DNA from: Tiliqua scincoides
Taxonomy: Eukaryota > Chordata > Lepidosauria > Squamata > Scincidae
DNA: 64,000 nt
Assembly: GCF_035046505.1 (NCBI RefSeq)
Contig: NC_089830.1
Span: 20,261,561 to 20,325,560, forward strand
Direction of reading: 5' to 3'
Shown here: positions 61,201 to 64,000 of the stretch, in pieces
How positions within the stretch are numbered: position 1 is the stretch's first letter
Layout: each line of letters begins with the position of its first letter
Notes under the pieces: model-generated
Seen by the model: the letters and a program-made list of their open reading frames with translations, nothing else
Told to the model about the DNA's origin: nothing
Database searches by the model: none
Made by a program: the position numbers and the translations under genes

Positions 61201-63390
61201 GGGCCCAGCAGGTAGACTCCGACTGTGGCACACACACCGGCCGACCCTTTTGGATCTTACAGACTTCCTGCTTCCTGCACTGGACTGAGCCACAGGAGAC
61301 CTGTGGATTCCTGCAATGGAACATAGCCAATGTCATGGAGAGAGCAGCAATATGAAGAGACAGTTCCAGAGGATATCCAGAATCGGAAATAAGGCCTTGG
61401 AATATAGCCTAACTCAGCAATCTCTCTCTGAAGCCAGGCCTAACTTTGCATAGTCACTGAGGATACGTGCAGTAGTTGGAAAGTGAAGGAGGAAGGCACG
61501 GAGACAAAGTATTGCACACAAACCCAGACCAGCAATCCTATAGGGATCTGCACTTATCCATATCCAGGGCTGAATGGCAGATCAGCAGTCAGGCTTCCAA
61601 ATCTATAATCAGCCCTTCCCTGAATAACCTTCGGCACTGGGAAAAGGATCACCCGTTCCTGAGCTGCTCATGTTTGCCTGGGGATAGTTGGGGACTGCCA
61701 CGTTTGGAACTGGGCTCCTTTTTCCTAGTTATTGAAGAAGGACATGAGAAATTCTTTCCCACAGGAGCTTGCTGCATAAGGGCCAGAAATAACTGAGGAA
61801 AGGAGAAAGCGGATCCAACGTGTAAGTAGTTGTTAGGAGAGAAAAGAGAGGGGAGGAGAAGAATGTCCTTAGGAGGAGCCACCAGAGGAGGAAGGGCGGG
61901 TCTGTGTCCGTTAGATGCAGTGATATAGAAGGGGACGTAAAGCTCCTGGGCACACAAACGGACTTAAGGCCTTAGCGGTGCACATTTGGGCCATCGAGAT
62001 CCTGCATGTTCATCTGACCAGGAATGTCGCTAGATGAACAGCCTGTGTGTGCACATGTATCTTAGTAGTTACCCTTCTTGATGCAACGCATGACTCCATC
62101 CTTGGTGACGCATTCCTCATCAGCGGTGCATCTCTGGGCCTCGCATTTAACCCCCCAGCCTGGGATGCAGGTGCAACTTTCCCGGCAGTTGTTCAGAAGA
62201 ACCTTCTCATGGGGCTGGTGGGAGATCAGAAAGCAATAGAAATATGGCAAACATCAGATCATGTGTCCTCAGCAATGAGATTCCTTCTCACAAAGCGAAA
62301 ATGCTCAATGAATAAAAGAATAATGTCATCCATCTAAGGATCAGTGTTAGTGACCAAAAAATGGAGGGTGGGAGAATAAAGTTCAAAGGTCAGCTACCTT
62401 GAAGTAATGGCCATTCCACAGGCAGCCACAGTTTTCCGCAGTCACACAGGCACGGCCATCAAAGAAGAAGCCATCGTCACACTGGCAGCCCTCGGCACAA
62501 GTACTTGGACAGTTTCCTGGATCGGTGATCTTGGCACAGGAGATGGAGCAGAGGTCGGCACAGAACTCGTAGTGACTGTTGGCTGGGCACGTCAGTGCTA
62601 AATTGGAAAGACGTAGAGATTAGAGGGAAAGATCCCCGATTCTGCTGAAGACGGAAGGGGAGAGGAGAAGAGGGCACCTGGGTAGGAGTTGGCAACTGGA
62701 GAAGATATGCATGAATTATTCCCATAAGTAAAAGGGAGTCTGCTCAGATGCTGCTCCCCATTTCACTACTCAGTTTACATCTATCCCAGTGCTCAGCCTC
62801 CAATACTTACGGCAAAACGACGGGGTCCTCCAGGAGTCGAAAGAGACCGCTGCATCTTGACAGGCAGACACATAGCTCTGGATGCTCTGGCACAAGACTT
62901 CTCTGTCCCCATCGACCAAGCAGGAGTCATAGATGCAGTTGCTGAGATACACTTTGGGGTCCACCGCGGCGTGACAGGCACTCAAGGGGCCGTCGTCCGC
63001 ACTGAGGATCCCACAGTACTTGCGCTGTTTCAAAACCTCCTTCTGCCTCTCGTCGCAGACCGGGCACTTGTTCCCAGGGCACCCGTCTAAGCAGGATCCG
63101 TCTGCTCCCGGGACCAAAACTTTCCAGGCAGCACCAAACGTGTTGACATCGGTGACCGCCCTTCCATCTGGGAGCAGAAATTCATCCCCCTTCTGGTCAT
63201 TGTAGTTCCCACACAGGCCACTCAGCCCATCCTGGTAATTGCTTGGGACGGTGACCGTCACGCGAGAAGCAAAGTCATAGCTCACAATGAGGCCAAAGTC
63301 AGCTTGGACCAGGACTCTGGTGCCATGTGGATGGGCTCTGAGCCGCCCTCCAGAAAGGGTCACGGGGAGGAGCTGCAATGTATCATCCAC
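10281..63390 (-). CDS. FCGBP: FCGBP-like giant VWD-repeat mucus protein, 3' part of gene
   Basis: This is a multi-exon minus-strand gene; the 57 exons listed below are joined by GT-AG introns with consistent phases. The product is a chain of VWD, C8, TIL and E'-type cysteine-rich modules, as in the secreted IgG Fc-binding protein of mucus. Identity rests on three-domain repeat units of about 1,200 residues, the known architecture of FCGBP; zonadhesin, otogelin and SCO-spondin share the modules but not this repetition. The N-terminal FCGBP domain would lie to the right of the window and was not seen, so the name is an inference. With the gap filled by one period, the visible part would encode about 8,880 residues and 22 VWD domains, against about 5,400 residues and 13 domains for human FCGBP. 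In units 2-5 the introns run, in transcription order, A-B 213, B-C 183, C-D 762, D-E 135, E-F 494, F-G 281, G-H about 461 and H-A 836 nt. Confidence 0.8.
10542..10828 (-). CDS. FCGBP: Exon Y: second half of last VWD domain
   Basis: The exon has 287 nt, enters in phase 0 after a cag acceptor and leaves in phase 2 at GTGAGT. It begins V-N-G-Y-Q, the same 'VNG/VNY' start seen in the second-half VWD exons of the array. It carries the VWD core C-A-S-C-G-N-F-N-G, so the CXXC is kept, followed by an acidic D-D-L-K-L-P-D-G stretch typical of the calcium loop. The exon stops at the W-K conserved end of VWD: no C8 or TIL follows, so the protein ends with a bare VWD. The sequence is clearly diverged from the array exons. 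Confidence 0.85.
10918..11632. mobile_element. Non-autonomous hAT-type DNA transposon in the intron between exons X and Y
   Basis: The ends are inverted, CAGGGGTGCTCA on the left and its reverse complement at 11621-11632, flanked by a perfect 8-bp target duplication TCCTAGAA (10910-10917 and 11633-11640). An 8-bp duplication with CAGGGG ends is characteristic of hAT. The 715-bp body has no transposase frame. An inner stretch (about 11030-11130) resembles the dispersed 'ggatcaggcc/ggcccacca' repeat also found at 1771 and in the array introns. The perfect target duplication suggests a fairly young insertion. Confidence 0.85.
11858..12238 (-). CDS. FCGBP: Exon X: E' region plus first half of last VWD domain
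   Basis: The exon has 381 nt and is phase 0 at both ends (acceptor cag before 12238, donor GTAAGT after 11858). It starts V-G-E-S-I-V and has the E'-type cysteine series (DGCLEKCTC, then CEKMRC, ERC and HAC), then a VWD start reading TPGAQLTSFDG. Where GDPH would stand there is PGAQ. It follows TIL exon B0 directly, whereas inside the array exon B is followed by the two exons C and D. Sequence similarity to the array is low, so this is an older, unique C-terminal domain outside the amplified block. Confidence 0.85.
12656..12855 (-). CDS. FCGBP: Exon B0: TIL domain of the terminal segment
   Basis: The exon has 200 nt, enters in phase 1 and exits in phase 0 (AAG before GTAGCC). It encodes a TIL (trypsin-inhibitor-like) cysteine domain, from LTCPANSHYEVC to CGCLRNGRYLK. 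It is a slightly diverged copy of array exon B, with changes such as CLRNGRYLK for CLWNGHYFK. Together with A0 it is the leftmost piece recognisably homologous to the array. Confidence 0.88.
13069..13648 (-). CDS. FCGBP: Exon A0: VWD second half plus C8, terminal segment
   Basis: The exon has 580 nt, phase 0 in and phase 1 out (TGCC before GTAAGT). It is the terminal copy of exon type A: V-D-D-T-L start, VWD core with SGLCGNYND, then a C8 domain ending SFC. It differs from array copies at several residues (HGS for HGT, CNERQ for CDERQ, CHATVD for CHAAVD, SFNTW for SFDSW), so it escaped the latest homogenisation. Its first 9 bases and the acceptor are duplicated at 15812-15820 and 17984-17992. 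Confidence 0.9.
14333..15811. mobile_element. Foreign 1.48-kb segment in the intron duplication (second copy 16505-17983), possible retroelement fossil
   Basis: Array introns continue differently after 'aaacaaatat'; here a foreign segment begins at 14333. Its first ~130 bp are a diverged copy of the intron stretch at about 13725-13835 (shared 'gtgaaggggtaatggttgatc'-like block), followed by TATA-like sequence and a GC-richer body. Short coding-like stretches in the body loosely recall the Gag of tyrosine-recombinase (DIRS/Ngaro-like) retrotransposons. It is a broken fragment, and the family assignment is weak. Confidence 0.35.
14610..14940. repeat. GGCCTCAGT minisatellite (second copy 16782-17112)
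   Basis: Irregular head-to-tail repeats of about 20-24 bp have the core CTACAGGCCTCAGTTCAAGC. Variants include CTACCGGCCTCAG and CTACTGCCCTCAGTTAATTC, with about 15 copies. It lies inside the foreign segment and is duplicated with it. Translations in these frames give only low-complexity PQFKPTGLSS-like peptides and are not genes. Confidence 0.85.
18829..24855 (-). CDS. FCGBP: Array unit 1 (exons A1-H1), 3'-most unit
   Basis: Exons in transcription order: A1 24276-24855, B1 23863-24062, C1 23538-23679, D1 22431-22774, E1 21725-22295, F1 20629-21230, G1 19780-20347, H1 18829-19418. All frames are open and phases match. It encodes 1,199 residues: VWD2-C8 (A), TIL (B), E' (C), VWD1 (D), VWD2-C8 (E), TIL-E'-VWD1 (F), VWD2-C8 (G), TIL-E'-VWD1 (H). 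Exons are nearly identical to units 2-5, with a few replacements (for example HYLIFDG for HYLSFDG in F1, CQQAAP for CQHAAP in E1, and ASYALAC for ASYVLAC in G1). The G1-H1 intron (19419-19779) is 100 bp shorter and strongly diverged from the other units and has no AAT microsatellite. Confidence 0.92.
25034..25142. repeat. Dispersed SINE-like repeat in every H-A intron
   Basis: The core 'ccctgctggatcaggcc' followed by ggcccat and later 'ggcccacaag' is the same family as the copy at 1771-1866, and a related stretch lies at about 11030-11130. It is present in each array intron (for example near 31996, 38955, 45917, 56600 and 63570), so it was in the ancestral unit before amplification. The SINE label is from recall of similar reptile repeats, not from a search. 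Confidence 0.5.
25692..26281 (-). CDS. FCGBP: Exon H2 (prototype): TIL, E', first half of VWD
   Basis: The exon has 590 nt, phase 1 in and phase 0 out at GTGAGT. Order: TIL from LPCAPNSHYELC to CGCYY, E' from PTCQERCRC to QKC, then the VWD start AGGVHYLSFDQVPFDF. The Asn/Thr-rich VWD body ends GQVK and continues into exon A of the next unit to the left (VDDTL). The site that is GDPH in cleavable VWD domains reads GGVH (25908-25919). H2 alone has Ile in VSIHG; the other readable copies have VSVHG. Copies: H1 18829-19418, H3 32654-33243, H4 39613-40202, H5 46575-47164, H7 57260-57847; H6 is lost in the gap. Confidence 0.92.
26659..26688. repeat. AAT microsatellite in G-H intron, length varies by unit
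   Basis: There are ten AAT units here. Equivalent tracts: about 33621-33647 (9), 40580-40609 (10), 47542-47568 (9), 51266-51292 (9) and 58225-58263 (13). Unit 1 has none. This tract accounts for the 6,959 against 6,962 bp period. Confidence 0.93.
26743..27310 (-). CDS. FCGBP: Exon G2 (prototype): VWD second half plus C8
   Basis: The exon has 568 nt, phase 0 in (VNGFLINLP) and phase 1 out. The VWD core reads LCGLCGNFNGNKGDDL, so both cysteines of CXXC and the acidic calcium-loop residues are present. It is followed by a C8 domain (ECGLLLAKKGPF, CVSDYC, ACQAAG) ending SDSFC. It pairs with exon F to make one VWD domain. Copies: G1 19780-20347, G3 33702-34269, G4 40664-41231 (has QRTFSG for QRTLSG), G5 47623-48190, G6 51347-51913 and G7 58318-58884; the last two have indels. 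Confidence 0.93.
27592..28193 (-). CDS. FCGBP: Exon F2 (prototype): TIL, E', first half of VWD
   Basis: The exon has 602 nt, phase 1 in and phase 0 out (GTCATG before GTGAGT). The TIL domain runs from LPCPENSQYKAC to CGCIFEGK, then E' (CSRRCICDPRSKQ, CRVEKG, NCYP), then the VWD start SGQRHYLSFDGQRFDFQG. The GDPH position reads GQRH (27808-27819). The exon ends QPAKVM and continues into exon G (VNGF). Copies: F1 20629-21230, F3 34551-35152, F4 41513-42114, F5 48472-49073, F6 52196-52798 (+1 indel) and F7 59166-59767 (clean, although inside the noisy block). Confidence 0.93.
28688..29258 (-). CDS. FCGBP: Exon E2 (prototype): VWD second half plus C8
   Basis: The exon has 571 nt, phase 0 in (VNYQRSQLP) and phase 1 out (TGCA before GTAAGT). 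The VWD core LCGLCGDYNGDPANDF has intact CXXC and calcium-loop acidic residues. The C8 domain runs from FCGLIRKGGNGPF through CVNDLC to ASGC. It pairs with exon D. Copies: E1 21725-22295, E3 35647-36217, E4 42609-43179, E5 49568-50138, E6 53293-53863 and E7 60262-60830; the last two have indels. Confidence 0.93.
29394..29737 (-). CDS. FCGBP: Exon D2 (prototype): half E' and first half of VWD
   Basis: The exon has 344 nt, phase 1 in (G plus GA) and phase 0 out (GTGAGG before GTGAGT). It begins IPQVSCGSVQC with a second, half-length E'-like cysteine cluster, although exon C already supplies a full E'. The VWD start is CWAQGYPHYHTFDG, so the GDPH position reads GYPH (29613-29624): the nearest to the motif, with Asp replaced by Tyr. 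D4 and D5 share an Ile (KHIAY) where other copies have Val. Copies: D1 22431-22774, D3 36353-36696, D4 43315-43658, D5 50274-50617, D6 53999-54343, D7 60967-61310. Confidence 0.92.
30500..30641 (-). CDS. FCGBP: Exon C2 (prototype): E' cysteine module
   Basis: This small 142-nt exon is phase 0 in (PHEKVLLNNC) and phase 1 out (AAGAAGG before GTAACT). It encodes CRESCTC, CEAQRC, EEC and MRC, a complete E' cysteine pattern. Skipping it would put exon B (phase 0) out of frame with D (phase 1), so it must be included. Copies: C1 23538-23679, C3 37459-37600, C4 44421-44562, C6 55105-55246, C7 62073-62214 (has IPGWG for IPGRG); C5 is lost in the gap. Confidence 0.87.
30825..31024 (-). CDS. FCGBP: Exon B2 (prototype): TIL domain
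   Basis: The exon has 200 nt, phase 1 in (C plus CA gives Pro) and phase 0 out (AAG before GTAGCT). It is a single TIL domain, LTCPANSHYEFC through CDDGFFFDGRAC to CGCLWNGHYFK. In this module TIL has its own exon, whereas exons F and H fuse TIL, E' and VWD1. Copies: B0 12656-12855, B1 23863-24062, B3 37784-37983, B4 44746-44945, B6 55432-55630 (1-bp loss), B7 62398-62597; B5 is lost in the gap. Confidence 0.92.
31238..31817 (-). CDS. FCGBP: Exon A2 (prototype): VWD second half plus C8
   Basis: The exon has 580 nt, phase 0 in (VDDTLQLLPV) and phase 1 out (TGCC before GTAAGT). The VWD core reads LSGLCGNYNDQKGDEF: the first cysteine of the usual CGLC is Ser (31638-31649) in every readable copy, including A0. 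A C8 domain follows, from CPVCDERQ through CGILSADDGPL and CIYDSC to TPSFC. It completes the VWD begun by the exon H to its right. Copies: A0 13069-13648, A1 24276-24855, A3 38197-38776, A4 45159-45738, A6 55844-56424 (indels), A7 62811-63390; A5 is lost in the gap. Confidence 0.93.
32654..38776 (-). CDS. FCGBP: Array unit 3 (exons A3-H3)
   Basis: Exons: A3 38197-38776, B3 37784-37983, C3 37459-37600, D3 36353-36696, E3 35647-36217, F3 34551-35152, G3 33702-34269, H3 32654-33243. All open, 1,199 residues. It is distinguished from unit 2 by a silent change in F ('accatcatt' near 35025 against 'accgtcatt') and a 3-bp shorter AAT tract. The intron between H3 and A2 has 'ccagcgagc' near 32097, a variant otherwise seen only near 56702. 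These private differences argue that the units are real separate copies. Confidence 0.92.
39613..45738 (-). CDS. FCGBP: Array unit 4 (exons A4-H4)
   Basis: Exons: A4 45159-45738, B4 44746-44945, C4 44421-44562, D4 43315-43658, E4 42609-43179, F4 41513-42114, G4 40664-41231, H4 39613-40202. All open, 1,199 residues. Markers: KHIAY in D4 (shared with D5 only), QRTFSG in G4 (private), and a private silent change in B4 near 44917. It shares 'accatcatt' in exon F with units 3 and 5. Confidence 0.92.
46575..50617 (-). CDS. FCGBP: Array unit 5, incomplete (exons D5-H5; A5-C5 lost in gap)
   Basis: Exons seen: D5 50274-50617, E5 49568-50138, F5 48472-49073, G5 47623-48190, H5 46575-47164. All open. 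The sequence stops in the C-D intron at 50782, where the N run begins, so A5, B5 and C5 are missing. D5 shares the Val-to-Ile change with D4, and a single private change lies near 49549 in E5. Confidence 0.9.
50783..50982. other. Assembly gap (200 N)
   Basis: There are exactly 200 Ns, a conventional placeholder length. The left edge matches unit position 43823 (C-D intron) and the right edge resumes at the position matching 47260 (G-H intron). At least about 3,436 bp, holding exons C5, B5, A5 and H6, is therefore missing, plus possibly any whole number of 6.96-kb units. Confidence 0.97.
50983..61310. other. Block rich in 1-2 base indels (probable unpolished gap fill)
   Basis: Compared with units 2-5, this stretch has about 37 single- or double-base insertions and losses by hand count, spread alike over exons and introns and mostly in short homopolymers (for example near 51486, 52375, 53466, 54009, 56061, 57357, 58757, 60407, 61064 and 61305). 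Substitutions are rare. The flanking sequence left of the gap and right of 61310 is almost free of such changes. Exons G6, F6, E6, D6, B6, A6, H7, G7, E7 and D7 are shifted out of frame; C6 and F7 are clean. Confidence 0.85.
51347..56424 (-). CDS. FCGBP: Array unit 6, incomplete and frame-disturbed (exons A6-G6)
   Basis: Exons by splice site: A6 55844-56424 (581 nt), B6 55432-55630 (199), C6 55105-55246 (142), D6 53999-54343 (345), E6 53293-53863 (571 with six offsetting indels), F6 52196-52798 (603), G6 51347-51913 (567). H6 lies in the gap. All splice sites are kept, and the residues between indels match the other units. The disturbed frames most likely reflect consensus errors, though true decay of this unit cannot be excluded. 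F6 has a Gly-to-Ser change (CNDSF), which could also be an error. Confidence 0.8.
57260..63390 (-). CDS. FCGBP: Array unit 7 (exons A7-H7), partly frame-disturbed
   Basis: Exons: A7 62811-63390, B7 62398-62597, C7 62073-62214, D7 60967-61310, E7 60262-60830 (569 nt), F7 59166-59767, G7 58318-58884 (567), H7 57260-57847 (588). A7, B7, C7 and F7 are open and of normal length; D7, E7, G7 and H7 carry indels of the noisy block. The H-A intron continues to the right edge; the next exon H would be expected to begin about 227 bases beyond it. Confidence 0.85.
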
Positions 63391-64000
63391 CTGCAAGGAA
63401 CAGAGCATTCCCTTGTAACATGGGGTTCTCTAGTGAAGAAGAAGTGCCTGGTTGTTTTCCACTTTAACCCTTCAGTTGTTAAGGGGTAATGGTTGATCCC
63501 ACTATCATCATATTGACCACATATTCCGGGGAACCCTTTTCCCAATTATTCCAACTTTAATTATTCACAAGAAGAGCCCTGCTGGATCAGGCCAATGGCC
63601 CATTCAATCCTGTTAAATCAGGCCAGGGGCCCATCACTGTGAATTTCCTGTATGGCCCACAAGGTGATCCTGGGAGCAATCAAGACCGGAAGAGACCCAT
63701 ATGCTGTGGTCACCCCTTGCGCCTGGCGTTCAGAGAGAGGCCACTTGTAAAACCAAGAGGTCACATACATTCCTAGATCCTTGTAGCCTGGGATGGACAG
63801 ATCCACTAATCTGTCTAATCCCCATTGAAAGACATCTAGGCCAGGTGCCTTGACCAGACCCTGTGGGAAGGAGATCCATTAAGTACTTGGCAAGTAAAGA
63901 AATATTTTAAACATATTATTTTCCTATAAATTTTGATGCCAGCGAGGAATCAAATAGAATGGGAGGAGAAGCCTGAAATACAGATCTACTGTCGGGATTA

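Larger units (their letters stand above)
18829..64000 (-). repeat. Tandem array of ~6.96-kb three-VWD units
   Basis: Equivalent points recur at 6,959-6,963 bp. For example, exon A right ends fall at 24855, 31817, 38776 and 45738, then (after the gap and noisy block) at 56424 and 63390. Unit 1 to unit 2 is shorter at exon H (6,863 bp) because the G-H intron differs. Exon lengths per unit are A 580, B 200, C 142, D 344, E 571, F 602, G 568 and H 590, totalling 3,597 nt, exactly 1,199 codons, so any number of units keeps the frame. Units 2-5 differ by only a handful of substitutions and by an AAT microsatellite. Homology continues leftward through exons A0 and B0 and fades near 12585, in the intron before exon X. 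Confidence 0.95.

Noticed and set aside
18829-64000. Whole array as a pure assembly artefact
   Set aside because: Units carry private and shared differences and different AAT lengths, and unit 1 is clearly distinct. The exact copy number is still uncertain because of the gap.
10918-64000. Zonadhesin, otogelin or SCO-spondin as the gene identity
   Set aside because: They share VWD-C8-TIL modules but not repeated three-domain units of about 1,200 residues; FCGBP does. The N-terminus is not in view, so this is preference, not proof.

Overview
The window is vertebrate nuclear DNA, most likely from a squamate reptile. Exons are short and separated by GT-AG introns. The flank holds hAT-type short DNA transposons, a LINE tail, a solo LTR, and dispersed repeats of kinds I associate with lizards (the 'actcagaag...caatggggcttactccca' type and the 'ctggatcaggcc..ggcccat' type). 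No bacterial-style genes, CRISPR arrays or RNA genes were seen.

Nearly everything from about 10.06 kb to the right edge is the 3' part of one gene on the minus strand. It encodes a giant secreted protein made of repeated VWD-C8-TIL-E' modules. The best match is FCGBP (IgG Fc-binding protein, a mucus component). The stop codon is at 10281-10283 and the AATAAA signal at 10082-10087. The 5' end lies beyond 64000. I could place 57 exons by splice site and phase. The core is a tandem array with a period of about 6,962 bp. Each unit has eight exons (named A-B-C-D-E-F-G-H in transcription order, right to left) whose lengths sum to 3,597 nt, or 1,199 codons and three VWD domains. Seven units are visible (units 5 and 6 incomplete because of a gap), followed by a 485-residue terminal segment (A0, B0, X, Y, Z). 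Units 2-5 are almost identical even in introns, so amplification or homogenisation is very recent.

Layout: 1-10059 is gene-free 3' flank with nested transposable elements. 10060-12855 holds the terminal exons, with a hAT element in the last large intron. 13069-18828 holds exon A0 and an intron enlarged by two copies of a 2,172-bp repeat. 18829-24855 is unit 1. 25692-50617 covers units 2-5. 50783-50982 is a 200-N gap that stands for at least about 3.4 kb of array. 51347-63390 covers units 6-7. The stretch 50983 to about 61310 carries roughly 37 small indels, typical of unpolished long-read sequence. The last 610 bases are intron.

Main points of interest: an FCGBP C-terminal portion that is by itself longer than whole human FCGBP; absence of the GDPH self-cleavage motif from every VWD domain visible; a CGLC-to-SGLC change in one of the three domain types; a half-duplicated E' domain; decoy splice acceptors created by an intronic duplication; and a diverged intron island that marks a gene-conversion boundary.
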